From Rosa chinensis (lineage: Eukaryota; Streptophyta; Magnoliopsida; Rosales; Rosaceae), in assembly GCF_002994745.2 (NCBI RefSeq), contig NC_037091.1, positions 12,710,501 to 12,774,500 of the forward strand: a DNA stretch of 64,000 bases, in the 5' to 3' direction. The notes beneath the pieces were generated by a model. The model made no database searches. It was not told the origin of the DNA and was given only the letters and a program-made list of their open reading frames with translations. The translations under genes and the position numbers were made by a program. Positions 12,001 to 24,997 of this stretch are shown here, one piece after another (the first letter of the stretch is position 1; each line of letters opens with the position of its first letter).

Positions 12001-15000
12001 AAACTGAGTGTCCAAATCAGCAGCGCGAAACAGATTACTTAGCATACTAGTGCATGGCAGAGACAAAGTGGTAACCCGAATTCTCCGATGGCCAAACACA
12101 GTCGTGTATAAAACAGCACACTGGATATGAAAAACATAAATATGATTAAACAATGAAACAAAAATTACAACAGATAAGATAACGTCATTTAGGATGACAG
12201 ATCAGAGAACTCAAAAGCTACCTGGAAAGAACATTCTGAGCCATCCTGTAATTTGTCATCATGCTTTAGCGTTACCATAATAGTTTTGTCACAGTCAATC
12301 TGCAGCATAGAAGGAATTGGTTATTATTCAACATAGTATTTGACCACTGCCACTTTCCCAAGACCAGACCAAGAAAATAGGGGGGAGGAAGAAAGGAGAG
12401 AAATGGAAGCGTGAAAACCAGAAAACAGATAATAAGGTAATCAAAATATGGCTTAGCAGTAAGAGCTAGCCTTGTTCTTAGATTGTAAAGAAGAAGAGGG
12501 GAGAGAAGAACCACAAAATAAAACAAGAGAGTGATAAAACGAGCTATAGTCAAGCAGTAAGAGCTAGATTTGTTTTCAGTTTACAATCTTGATTTGATGT
12601 TACTGTGAGTCAACATCACTAGTGACCAAAGAAAAAGAGACGACAGAGGAGAATGAAAACAGAAAACAGAATAGTTCAATGAGCCACAGTTAAGCAGCAA
12701 AAGCCAGATTTATTCTCAGTTTGTAAGATCTTCATTAATGTTACTCTGGGTCAACATAATCAGTGGTTGACCGGCATTCTACTTCCATGCAAGATAAATG
12801 ACCATAATATTAGATGTTAATTAGAAGTTTTGTAGAATTGTACAAACCCCAGGTAGGTCGACATCTGTTGGAATGCGTTTGCAAAAGTTTCCAAAGTACT
12901 CTTGAACTTGAATACCCTACAATGATGAAAAGAAAATTATATTACAAGAACTTTAAGAACGATAAGCAATCATAATGTAATAGTGGAGAAGAGGCTGCAA
13001 AATAAAATTACCTGGCTGCATCTTACACGCATCACTGCCTCAAAACCTTGCGGCCTTGTGACATTCCATCTAAGATCATTATATAGCTTTGCAGGATCAG
13101 AGAGAGCTGAGAAGGGATAATAATAGTAAACCTGGAAGATTGTGGAAAAACTTGAACGTTAAAATATGAACTGAGCACTAGTGTAAACAAACTATCATTG
13201 CAATTCTTAGATGCATTCCAAATCTAATCTTATAGATTAATGATAGAATTAAGTTTTTGAATAAAGAAAAACTATGCAGAAGACTAGAAAATGATGAGAA
13301 AATCCTCAATAAGACCACACAGGTAAAATTACAAGATAGGATTTATTAATACCTGCCCTCCGGTTGTTCTGGGGATGACTGAGATAGAAGCAATATCTAT
13401 GTATGACTGGGTAGTGATAAATAAATCAACGCAAACCTGGAAAGTTTCATGGAGAAAATTAGTTTGAAAAAGTTATGCTCAACAGTTACCATGACCAGTA
13501 GAATTCTTGGTCGATATACTTAACCATTGATAATTTAATGATCATTAAGACTTTAAGAGATAGAAATTACTTATAAGTTTACCTGATATTCAGCAAATTC
13601 AATTGCCAATGTCTTTAAAGTTTTGTCCACGGGCTGGAGTAATTTATTGGGCTCCTGAAACACAGTTAGAGTAAGAAAACGTAATTCCAACACTACAACA
13701 ATACATATTCTCATCACCATTCAACATCTTTGGGGTAGGTCAAATTTGTTAAGCAATGGGACAACAACATAACTACGGTCCTTATGAGCATCAGATCATC
13801 ATTTGACATATTCAAACCTACTCAGTGGCGTATGATAAAACATATATACTACCACCCAGGATGTCAATCTCTTTTGCGATAATTAGGGGATTAATAAATT
13901 GCCTTTTTTTTTAACTGTATAAAAGTTTGCCCAAAAGCAAGATTTAAAAAATGGCAACAATTCAGAGAAGCATGAACTAATAAGAGAATACTATCTAAGC
14001 AAATGTCAATCCAGACAGGGAAAGGAGAAACCAAGTCATGTGATATACTCTAAAAACACAGAGATGGCAACAAAAGCAGTACAATAACGTAACTGTACCT
14101 TCTCAGCTGAAGATATATTAGCTCTTCCTTCAGCCTCTCTAGCTGAAAGCGCTCCAATTCCAGTTGATGGCAACACTGCAGACAGCATATATCATTAGTA
14201 TGCTCTGAGATGCCAAGAAACCAGATACTCTGAAATATCCTTTTTTGGGAAGGACCCTTTTAGTTACAAAAACAATTAACATGAATGGAGCAAGGTGTCC
14301 ACCTCAACAATAAAATAGGAAATACAAGTTATACACCTAACAAACAAAGATAACAGCAGACTAACTCCCAGCTACTTTTTTGTCTAATAAGATTACAGCA
14401 TATATATATATATATCCCTAAATTCATCAAAACCAATGCCCACATCTGTTTCTCTCCGGTTAACAATACAAACCCAGGTAACTTTTGACTGCTTCCCACC
14501 ACCTAAGCCCTTGAACCATTCTCCTAACATTGCACAACAACCTTGCAAATTACTGAGCTACCATCCATAAATAGCTTTCCCCAAAACTAAAAAGCCAGCG
14601 GATAGTGAACAAACACGTGATCAATGTTTTCCATCCTATCTATACATGATACTCCAGTTAGGAAAGGAACAAAAAAATGGAGACCTTCGCAGCATATACC
14701 AAGTGCTTAACTTGCATGCAGCAATCCAAAACAACACATTGACCTTAGGTGCAGAGAGGTTAACATGGCTTTGCAATTGCATACAAATTTGTTTCTCTAG
14801 TGACTGTAAATGATGTTAGTCTATAAAAGGTATACAAGATAAAAGCGAGAAAATTATTATATCATAGGTATTACTTGAGAGTCATGGTGAGATATCATAA
14901 CCTCTAATCATAGAGGAAAAGCTTACTCGCGAACTGGAACATTTAATTTGATATGTATGTTCTGGTTCTGGGTTGTTTATTTGTAACCAACAACAAAAAG

Positions 15001-18000
15001 GTAACTTTATTGAGTCTATTGCCTGAAGTTTTATGAAACTATAACATTTTTCAAAATTCTTCTTATGACGCTACTAATGGTATATGGAACTCTTAACCTT
15101 GGATCCTTCAACAGACTTGAATACTTATTATTTTCTTTTGGGTCTCTAAACTAGACGTAACTGCAACCCCAACCACTCGTTTCTTCATTCTTTGCTTGCA
15201 ATCATCTAGAGATGTGATTATAAAGATATAGCATATAAAGGACGAGCATAAGTAGATTGGAACTTGCCTGACTGAAACACCAAAAGTTTCCCTCCAGTAC
15301 TCTTTATTGCCAAGAAAGCAGCCTACATAATAAAGGAAATAGTATGAATAATGATGTGTGTGTGTGTTACATTCACACACTAAGAATTTACACATCTACA
15401 AAAACCAATGTGAAATTCGTACAGGTATTCAAATGTAGCTAGACTAGAGCCCACAACAGCAACAAATGTGAAAAAAATGTGTAAGAAGTAAATTTGATTA
15501 CAAACTTGAAATGCATTTTGCACGTCAAATCAATATTAGAAACCTTGCTGCATAAATAAAAAGGACAAGGATCAATGGGTGGACTGGTTGATCAACTGCA
15601 GTCAAGCTGTTACTCTATGCTTCTTCTTTTTTTTCCTTTTTTGAGAAATACTGTCTATTCTTTTTTCTTTTCTTTTTTTCATAAGAAAACTGAATTTCTG
15701 TCTGAAGTACTAAATCTATCTATGCACATAAAACAATAAACAAAGCAGAGTTCATGGGTAAGCATTCAAATATCAAAGGCACTGAAGTCACAGCTAAGAG
15801 AAACAAGACACAAAAGTCATGAACAAGAAGTTCACAGCTAAAAGAAACAAATTAGATCTCTGAGTTGAATGCAATATTTAAAGTAAATAATACAGTCTCA
15901 TGCAATATGCATTACGACATTATAGCATACCTTGATTGCTGCACCAAAAGCTGATTCAGCAGTTTTACTATTCTGAAACATAGTTGGAATACTTTCCAGC
16001 AATTGCTCCAAATGTTGACGGCACTGAAAATCCACAAAAGATAATTTAGTTTAATAAGAGGCATGCAAAATTTCAATAATTATGATGACAGATCGACTCA
16101 TAAATGCTTTTTTTTTTTCAAATCACTGCTTCATAACCCATGCACAACTTCTCAATTTTTCTATACATTTCAGAAAGGAGATAATAATAGCTGCTATGGA
16201 TTGACAGATTGACTTATTAAATGCTTGTTGTTTAGGGAAATAGCTGGTAACCTCGGAAAGCTGAACAACTACATCAGTCTCTAGAGGAGTGTAAACATCT
16301 TGTACATCAGGAACAATAAGCATCAAAGGCTGCAAAAAAATTTGAAAGTCAATATTCATAATCAGTGTCAAACCTTTCCAGAATAATTATGGGCCAAAAA
16401 GGAATTGAAAGCCATCCAAGGATACACAAATGAAAAAAAAATTAAAAAAACCCTCCTCCCCCTTCACTATTATATAGTCTAGCGTCTAGCTTTCAGCGAT
16501 TAGCAGAAGCTATCCCACCATTCCTCAAACCTAACTAGAAATGCAATCTTAGATCAATATACCTTGAACTTAACATCAATTTTTTATAGGGGTGAGAGAA
16601 AAGAAGACACCTTGCATCCTATCAAAAAGTCTTCAATTTTTATAGAGGTGTTTGTGTGAGCATGCAGATAGACGTTTAATCACAAATTAATTAGATCTTT
16701 CCCAAGAGTTAAACCCTGACCTGGCTCAAACAAAAATATCAAGTAGAATCCTCATCTAATGAAGTCATGAGATTGCAAAAGAGTGCATGCTCTTAGTATT
16801 CATATATTTGACTTTAAATAGAAAGAAGTACAACTTATGTTAACCTGCTGCAGTGCACGTTTCAAATTGTAAAAATGGATTGTCGAGTCAAATGTCGCTA
16901 TCCCCACCCTTGTCCGAGGACCTTCCTGCAACAATAAACACATCAACATAATTTGTCTATAATTCTAATTGCAGTTGGTAATTATTGTAAAACCAATGAC
17001 TATTCAGCTTTCAGGAAAATGAACCAATAAATCATACTCTCATAAATACAATCCCCTACACATGATGTTCAAAAACAGAGTAATATAGGCTTTGAAAGTA
17101 ATTTGGAATAAATCAATCAGGTTTCTGTATCAAAACATTCCAGCATTCCTGCTAACTTAAATTGTTTTGATTTAGGTTGTTTTCAGGGCTTCTGTGTTTT
17201 GGAGTTTGGAGTTTGGTGACTCTCTTACTGGCTGATGGACTGCTCGTAAATTTCACTAGTAAAGTATATACAATCACAATCTATGCCTACTTTGGTCATA
17301 TGGTCAGCCACACAAATTCTCAAAATCGAATGAAAAAAGAAAAAAAAATCTATAGCTAATCCTCCAAATTTGTGCTTATCTACTGCATCCACCTGTCAAC
17401 CTAAATGCCATTAAGCAAACATGGAAACAGCAAAATTGAGAAATCCAAGACCAAGATGAACTACTAATGATAATCTATTTAATTATTCGAGACTGTTAAG
17501 TGGGAAAAACAAATTATAAATAAACAATACAGAGGACAATTTTTGTAGAATTCCAGGCTACAGTGTCAAACCCTTGCTTCAAAACTTAATATTGCATGCA
17601 GGCAGAAGAACTCACAGGAAGATCAGCAATAACTTGATTGATTGCGCTGCAAGCTGCAGCAGTTGCACCAGTTTGAATGGCATTCATGGATACATCGATA
17701 AGGAAGAAGTACACAGCTGGCATGGGATCACGCACCTAACATTATTATAGCCAATAATAAGAAAATGAGGTGATCAAGAGAATATATATGAGTACAACAA
17801 AGTTACAACTCCAGTGAAGGTAAGCAAAAGTGTTTATTTTGTTCAAGAGGCTTTTGGAAAAAGAACCGTCAAATGATAAGAACAAACTCTTCCAATAGGG
17901 TTCAAAGACAGTATGCAACAACAGATAATGTCAACAAGTAACAGAGAATACTAGCACACTTACATGCAAAACCATATATTCATTCCTTCTATTTCATTGT

Positions 18001-21000
18001 CTATTTCCTTGTTAAGTAAGAGAATCTTGTTGCAAAATAAATTCGGAAAACGATATTTGGGAATCAAACTTTTCAATGCTAATGCAATTTTCTAGACACT
18101 CTAGGGACCAAAAAGCATTTTAACATTACGCCTACAATAATTTGAAGTTGTAGGTCTCTTGGCCAAGATACACATATTACATAGGAAAAATGTTCTCTTG
18201 CCAGATATATAGCATGTTATATTGCCAAGTTGGGAATCTTGCACACACTTCCCACCAACAGTTCACATCTCAATGATCCTGATTAAGAGTATAGCATGTC
18301 CCCATCTTGTCTGCCAAAACCTTCTTGGAAAATGGGAGACAGTGAGGGGGAGGGAGGGAGGTGGAAGCAAGGTTTTGAGGGCTATAAAAATTCCTAAAGT
18401 AAATATGCATATGAGTCCGTCAATATATTGACGAGGCACCCGAGATGCTGGAAACCTCTTGTTTTTCTTTAGTAAGAAAAATGATGCATATTATTATACT
18501 GGTAAGGGAATATCATAATCAGACTTCAACAAGAATTGCAGATATTATTAATCAACCAACCATGTATTCTTTTGAGGCAACAAATTCAACTGTTCCCCTA
18601 CATAGCTCAGGCCGATCATCAGCATCTCTACGTCTGCCATCTGGACCTAGATTGCAGTGGTAGTCGCGGGGAGTCTCATCAGTAAATCCTGCACAAGAAA
18701 TGGCATACATTGTAAGCTCACCATTTTAGAAACATATACACATAAACACTCTACAATATAACTTAATCCACAGAAAAGAAGATGTCAAGCAGAAAAGAAG
18801 GAATTGTAAGTTACATATTCTCAAGAATATACAACTGGCACCACATAAACCTCATTAAGTCTATAAAACATTTATAGTCATTGCTTAAAAAGATAGCAGT
18901 TACTGTATACAATATAAGAAGTTCAAAAACTTTTTAAGCCAATTAAAATAATTCATGTACCGAAAAAAAAAAAGAGTAAGAACAAAACAAGACAAAGCAA
19001 CAATGTCGTACCACACCATAAACAGAAAGAACAGATCACATAAACATACATAAGTGCAGAAAAATATCTTACTCACCACACAAATTGCAGATGAATTGCC
19101 TGCCCTGGTCAATGAACCTCATGAAAGGATTTATGTAGCCTTTGCAACGAGAACATCGAACAGGGCCACTTTCACCAAAATCTACAATCTGTAACGAAAA
19201 GGTTCAGTACAAAAATTATAGCCGGATACATCTTTTGATCGCTATATCTTTAAGTGCAAAATAAGTTTTTGGGTTTCATCTAATATATTAATTAAGAGAA
19301 ATTTGACTTTATTATGAAAGTGAACCTAGGGTTTCTTATGGAAAGGAAAATTATATAGCAAGTTCCCATGCAAAGTAAATATGGTTTTAATGCTAACGGG
19401 TAGGATTCTATTGTCGTATTTATTCTGTGTCGGATCTTTTTCAGGAAAAAAAAAAATGTTTCTTGGTAAACTACTCACCTACGTTGAAACGTACCTAACT
19501 TAATTTTTTTTCTTATCAAATATCAAGTACCTGACTCACTTTCTTCTAATAAAGTCTTTGTTTATATGATCATTATGATGTAACAAATAAACGTTAAAAA
19601 AATTAAAACTCAAAAATATATTAATTAACAAATTCGTTTTGACTTTTGAGGAGTAAGGAACAAATACAGCAACTATGGTATCTAAAACAAACAGTAGTGC
19701 TATGTGCAGGAAAAAAAGAATTTATGAAGTACTTGGATTGGTTCCTCAGATGGATGAGGAAGGGCAAAAGGTTCAACCAACAAAGCTAATGGCATCCCTG
19801 ATGTTGTCAAAAGATCAGCAGTGCATGGTATCTGGTATAGAGACAACACAATAACATTAATAAAAAATAAATAAATAAATAAAATTGCTCCTTTAAAAGT
19901 AAGATCTGAAAGTGTTTTACAAACAGATCAGCCCATCCATAAAAGCTAACCCAACCTGATTGATGGTGCACCTCATGTAACGTGGACTGCAATTCCCAGT
20001 GTCTCTGACGATATAATCACTTGTAGCAGGCTTCAAAATAAAAAAGAATCAGAAGGAAGATATAATCACTTGTAGCAGGCTCAAAGATAATAAAAGAATC
20101 AGAATAAAGAAAGTGACTGGCAATAACCAGCCTTTTAGCTCTCTAAAATTTACTTTGCAGCATGAACTTTTGTAAGAAATGGAAGTTAAACTATACTTTA
20201 GTACAAACTGGAGGCTGAAGTGAGTATAAAAGTAATGAAGCATCATGAAATACAGCTAAAGCATATATTGAAATCAACTAATAGTTTTCTTCAAGTTAAT
20301 GAATGAATAAATACCGGAGGTGGATTTGCTTGATTGGCCTGACGAGTTTCATGCAGAAGTACTGAAGAACTTGGTCCAGGCCGAGGAATTTGATTGGGAT
20401 CAATCTTTGATGACCCAGCCATAGGAGTTCCAGTTTGACCAACAGCCGATGAGATGGTAGTCATGGACTGATTTGGCAGCGGTTGTGGTGGCATTCCATA
20501 CATTCTAGGTGGTTGAGCAGAGCCAGGAAATTGTGGGGGTGGAGCAGAGCCAGGAAATTGTGGGGGTGGAGCAGACCCAGGAAATTGTGGACGTTGAGCC
20601 ACCTAATGATGTTCAAATATTTCAGACTCCCATAAGAAATGAATTCAAAGGTCCATCAATTTTACCCATTAAAACGATTATTGTCCACCACTTGGCTTTA
20701 TTGATCAAAAGAAGAATTATATTTACAAAGATATCTACTGTTAGCACTGGTACTCTGGTAAAGTATATAGAAGCAGTGGAAACCTTATACCCTATATGGT
20801 AACTTTCATGTTTTAATAGTGGAAGTATGCTTATTTCAGGAAATACTATTTATAACTTAAAGTTGTAAGATGCAAAGTAATGCTTTAGCATGTGGCATCA
20901 TAATATTGTTGCTAGTATATTAGGAAATTTAGAAGAGCCGATATGATGCTTTTGTATTGTAGCACATGATGCTTTTGTATTAATAGATGCTTTCGCTGAA

Positions 21001-22367
21001 ACTTGAGAGCATGCACTAGTAAGAGTGTGCTTCTCTTGAAGAGAGGGTGGAGGTTTGTGCTGACAAGCTTTGAGTTTGTACATAGTGAGAACTAGGTGCA
21101 CTGCTAAGCTCACAAACCAATTGCTACTTGTTGTCTATAACAGTATACACGTTAGCTACAAAGTGTACTTCTGGAACGGAAACAAATATTTTAAATAATA
21201 CTTAGGTTCACATAGTCCCTTCAAATAATTTTGTGGCAGAAGTCAAACTATCTACTTTCAGATATCTTATATTTAAATATCTGGTTTCGCATATCTGATC
21301 TTACATTTGATTATTTACATACCTTAGGTGTTGTTTAAAATAGGACATCTACCTTAACTTTATACATTATATACCCGCTTCATGTTAATGTTGTCAGTCA
21401 ACTAACAACTAAGCAACATTATGATATTTGGTATATCAATAATTAGTAAAACCAAAAACAACAACAAGAAAAGAAATACAAGTGAAAATATATCACTCAC
21501 CCCTTGTTGCATTGGCCATGACTGTGGGCTATAAGGAGAACCAGGAGGAGGAGGCCGCATGCCTTGAGGACCTGACGAAAATGGCGGTGCTTGTTGGGCG
21601 GTAGATCCTGGTGGAGCACCAACTGCTGGACCACCGAGCACCGAATGCATGGTTGGAGCACGAGGAGGAGCAACTGAAGTTGGTGAAGATCCAACAGGTG
21701 GTTGAGGTAAATTTCCAGTTGGAGGAAAACGAGGTCCACCTGGCACAGCCCCAGAACCAAAGACCGGTGGCCCATTACTCATTCTACCAGGTGCGCCCAT
21801 AGGGGGCACAGCCTGACCGCTAGCGAACGGCCCAGGACCAGGGCGAGGACCTGATGAAGGCGGTGGTGGCATTGAACCTGGACCACTTGGCAAACCCGTT
21901 GTCTGGAAAGGACTGGAAGCTGGGCCAGAAGTAGGAGCTACCCCAGGAGGAAAAGCCCCAGGAGGCGGTCTAGACCCAAAAGGTGAAGACTGGCCAACAG
22001 GTGGGCCAGTAGGTCTTACTGCGGCGGTGCCAGGGGGTAATGTTGCTTGTGGACGGGGTGCTGCAGGTCTCGCCGGGGGAGGGCCAGGCCGAGAATATGG
22101 CGCAGAAGCACCAGGTGCCCCCGGGGGAGGCGGTGATGACTGGAAGGGCGGCGGTTGGCCAAAAGGGGATGATGATGATGGTCTAGGAGCAGAATTGGGC
22201 ATGGGAGGAGACTGCTGGCGATTAAGATTCAAATTCTGCATGTTACCGGATAACGAATCGGGGTTTCTCTGAGCATTGTTAGGGTTGTAATTTGGGGGCG
22301 GTGCCCCTGGTGGAGTGTTACTGTTATTGGGCCTAGGTGCCCCTGGAGGAGGCACAAAAGCTGCCAT
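9055..22367 (-). CDS. SEC24: COPII coat protein SEC24, plant CEF-like clade
   Basis: Cargo-binding subunit of the COPII inner coat (SEC23/SEC24) for ER-to-Golgi vesicles. 24 coding exons: 22367-21501, 20602-20315, 20030-19956, 19831-19733, 19188-19077, 18688-18561, 17735-17616, 16925-16845, 16329-16252, 16023-15931, 15322-15268, 14175-14099, 13654-13583, 13436-13353, 13131-13012, 12916-12848, 12299-12222, 12120-11982, 11574-11410, 10791-10643, 10280-10101, 9898-9810, 9680-9649, 9164-9055; 3360 nt, 1119 residues. Residues 1 to about 385 are Pro/Gly/Ser-rich. The zinc finger has C455, C458, C477 and C480. The trunk begins at DPMPAVYFFLIDVS (about 526), followed by beta-sandwich, helical and gelsolin-like parts (about 716-1119). 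By recalled conservation it resembles CEF (At3g44340 type) more than SEC24A. Intron 11 has a GC donor (TCAG|GCAAGT). Confidence 0.95.
9199..9282. repeat. 42-bp tandem duplication
   Basis: Two near-identical 42-base units (9199-9240, 9241-9282), each starting CAATTAATAATATCTCATTG, lie in the last intron of SEC24. They differ by only a couple of bases near the end, so the duplication is recent. Confidence 0.9.
11830..11979. repeat. 76-bp tandem duplication abutting a SEC24 splice donor
   Basis: Units at 11830-11905 and 11906-11979 begin CCATAAAGTGGGAAAACAT and match almost throughout. The right unit ends against the donor of SEC24 exon 18, whose last base is 11982. Confidence 0.9.
12451..12775. 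repeat. Degenerate repeats in SEC24 intron 16
   Basis: Three related segments start near 12451, 12549 and 12689, each with a variant of AGCAGTAAGAGCTAGATTTG. The second and third also share a GTTACTSTGRGTCAACAT block. Spacings are 98 and 140 bases, so this is an old, partly decayed tandem array. Confidence 0.7.
20010..20107. repeat. 49-bp tandem duplication covering a SEC24 splice acceptor
   Basis: Units at 20010-20058 and 20059-20107 both begin GATATAATCACTTGTAGCAG. The left unit contains the acceptor and first 21 bases of SEC24 exon 3 (minus strand, exon start 20030). The right unit is an intronic copy carrying a second AG acceptor at 20081-20080. Confidence 0.9.
20515..20595. repeat. Three 27-bp coding repeats in SEC24
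   Basis: Three consecutive 27-base units in SEC24 exon 2 encode PQFPGSAPP, PQFPGSAPP and PQFPGSAQP in the disordered Pro-rich N-terminus. The unit length keeps the frame. Confidence 0.9.
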
Positions 22368-22800
22368 TAAAACCCAACAAATCTCAACGACCCAGATCCC
22401 CTAATCCTCAACTTTAGCCAATTCAACAACCACAAATCGAAATCTACAAACAGAAAAAACAACAGAATTGAACAAGAAATTCAGAAACTCATAATCACTG
22501 AATCAAAAAAAAAAAATCGAAACTTTGCATTAGATCACTCTTGTGCTTGGTCTCAGATGACCTCAGAATCAACTCAAAGAGTAATTACGATTCAAGAAAC
22601 TGAGAATTTCGCAACAGTCTGCTGGTGATCGAATTCAACAGCAAAATCTTTGAAGAAAAAGCAATGAAATTTTCAAGATCTAACATTTAAGAAGTTGTGG
22701 GTTGCGATCAGTAAACCTGGTAGTGAAGGTGGTGGTGGGTTGGTGCTTCTGTGCTTCGATTCAGAGACTCGTGAGGTTTTCTGAGAGAGAGAACAAAAAA
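22368..22800 (-). promoter_or_regulatory. SEC24 5' UTR with a leader intron
   Basis: On the minus strand a leader exon ends at a donor (CTACCAG|GTTTAC, last exon base 22717), about 350 bases before the ATG. This suggests an intron in the 5' UTR, as is common in plant housekeeping genes. The acceptor is not certain; an AG near 22393 is a candidate. The promoter should lie beyond about 22800. Confidence 0.5.
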
Positions 22801-22899
22801 AACGAGTCTTGGTGAAAGTATAACTGACCAAAGTGAATGCGGAGACATATAAGACATTAAGCTCTTTCCATAATAAAATCCCATGCCTATATGCATTGG

Positions 22900-23189
22900 A
22901 TTGGACCCCCCGTTATTTCCTTTTTTTTTTTTTTTTTAAGTAAATAAACAATTTTTTTTCACCAAAAAACAAATTCAATTTACTTCTACAAGTAGAAAGG
23001 CACAAAACGCATTGCATCTCTTCCTAATCAAAATTGCAAGCAACGATCACGATCGTGTGTGAGAGAGAATCGATAATAATATGTGTTTCTATGTTCCAAA
23101 AGTTATGATCTTTAGTGAAATTATCTTTAGTTCGAGGTATGGTTACTACACATCTTACCCATGTTTTAAATAAGAAGATGTTGTTGGTA
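22900..23189. other. AT-rich intergenic spacer
   Basis: Contains a T tract near 22920-22938 and a short GATC-rich patch near 23045. No gene or element could be supported. Confidence 0.5.
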
Positions 23190-24218
23190 GTTTTTTTTTT
23201 TTTTTTTTTTGAAGGAAACGGAATTAAGTTCTAATAATAATAACGATCTCTCTCGGTCAAGGTAGACGAATTCGAAAATTCATCGTATTACATCTCGATG
23301 CACAGATCAGCCTGCAAAGAGCAGAGCTACCAGAAAAAAAAATAAACCAACCTAAAAAAGAAAATGTCAAAAGTAAAAAAACCCTACACCTATCCAACCC
23401 TAAATCAGAGCAGCCAACTTGACAAGCATTGAAGCCTAAGACCTTCAATGGTATCTCCACTCATCAATCAACACACAGCAACGATCAAGGGCAGAATAGG
23501 ATGAGAGCCGAGCAAAGCTCAATTATTCAAACAAATTTTAAAAAAAAACTGCTACTCTCCCAAAAACCCACAACAGGCCTGTTCCAACAAAGAAAGGTGA
23601 AAAAATGGGCTAGCCCAACCATGCCACAAGCAGCAGCCCAGGCAGGTGGAGGCCCACAAGCCAGAGCCCATCTCCTGCACCTCACCTCCCTAGACCCCTG
23701 CAACAAACCATCAAGGAAGTAGCTTCCAGTCACCAGTCCTCCTCCATATTCGTGGCCTGGGGACGATACTCCTGGACCCTGACCTAGAAAACTGCCACCC
23801 CTAAACTTTTGGTCTAAACAACCGCCGCCCAGAGATTAATGTAGCACCTGACCCGACCCCGACCTAGAATTCAAAAGTTCAAAGCCCTATCCCCGCTCTG
23901 ATCCACAACCACCTAGACGAAGTCAAATCAAAGCACAGTCAATCATGTAGCACTGTCGGATCTGGTTTAGGATCGAAACCAAAAACATACAGTCAGAAAG
24001 GCTCCAGACCATAAGCTTCTCACAGCAATCACGATCGAAGCTGAGTACCTGCCCTGCGCCACCGCCGTACCTCGCCACTCCACGATCTTCGCCTTACCTA
24101 AGGGAAGTGCGCCGCCGCCGATCGAAACATAAGTTTCGAAAACCTAGGTCACTTGAGAAGCTTTGAGACACCTTTGGGAAAAATATTTAGACTTGGTAAT
24201 CTTAGCTAAAACTAGCAT

Positions 24219-24356
24219 TTTTTTAATTAAAAAAATAATAAATAATTAAAAAATGCCCCTTAGTCCACCTCACATTTACATATGCCAATGAGAATTGAAC
24301 CCATGACCTTTACAATATTAGAATTATAATTTACCAACAGGTCACAGCTCACCTAC
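24219..24356 (-). mobile_element. tRNA-derived SINE
   Basis: A short minus-strand element with a 3' poly(A) (the T run at 24219). On the minus strand it has a box-A-like GTGACCTGTTGG and a box-B-like GGGTTCAATTCTC, the internal RNA polymerase III promoter layout of tRNA-derived SINEs. The 20-base duplication ATCTTAGCTAAAACTRGCAT lies at 24199-24218, and its right copy is split by the hAT element (24357-24370 plus 25006-25011). Confidence 0.75.
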
Positions 24357-24370
24357 ATCTTAGCTAAAAC

Positions 24371-24997
24371 TAGGGCTGTCACTCGGTTGGTTTGAATCGG
24401 TTATAGGTATTACCAACTTCAAAACCAAAGCTTTCGGTTTCAAAATTGAGCTACCAATTATCAACCAAAATTTTCGGTTTTTAATCATATCTACCAAATT
24501 CGGTATTTCGATTTTTGGTATTACCAACTTTATAACAACTAATTCTTTGTAATATAAATTAAAATGAACAAAATTAGGTTTTTCAATTTTATAACCATAA
24601 ACTTCGTATTTATCTACTAATCATAGCTTTCTTTTGTATATATGACATCAAATTTTATCTATTTTCAATAAAATTAGGTTATTTAACCATTTTGGACTAG
24701 GTTAATCAAAATAAATATACTATTAATTATGTAGTATATTCAGTAATGTTCATACTATTATGAAAACTTTTTTGTTTATTTCTTAATATACATGTATGTG
24801 TATTGAAAATCATAGTATATAAAGCTAATATTTAGATAATCAGTAAATTCGGTATTTACCAAAACCAACCCAACTTTTTCGGTAATTTTTTATTTCAGTT
24901 TTATCGGTTTCAGTTACCAAAAAGTCGGTTTACCAAACCTAAAGTATCGGTTGGTATTCGGTCGGTTTGGTAATTACCAAACCAAGTGGCAGCCCTA
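24371..24997. mobile_element. hAT-type non-autonomous transposon (MITE)
   Basis: Terminal inverted repeats are TAGGGCTGTCACT at the left and AGTGGCAGCCCTA at the right (one mismatch). The flanking 8-base target duplication GCTAAAAC is exact (24363-24370 and 24998-25005), which is diagnostic for hAT elements. The 627-base interior is full of TTCGGTTT/TACCAA motifs and has no transposase ORF. Confidence 0.9.

Noticed and set aside
20509..20802. Plus-strand ORF with VEQSQEIVG repeats
   Set aside because: Antisense of the SEC24 27-bp coding repeats.
21402..21500. C-terminal extension of the first SEC24 exon (DIFSLVFLFLLLFLV)
   Set aside because: A good donor lies at 21500; the extension is translated intron and the conserved protein continues in exon 2.
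23429..23733. Overlapping ORFs on both strands
   Set aside because: They fall in the GC-rich body of the LINE-like element and have no domain.
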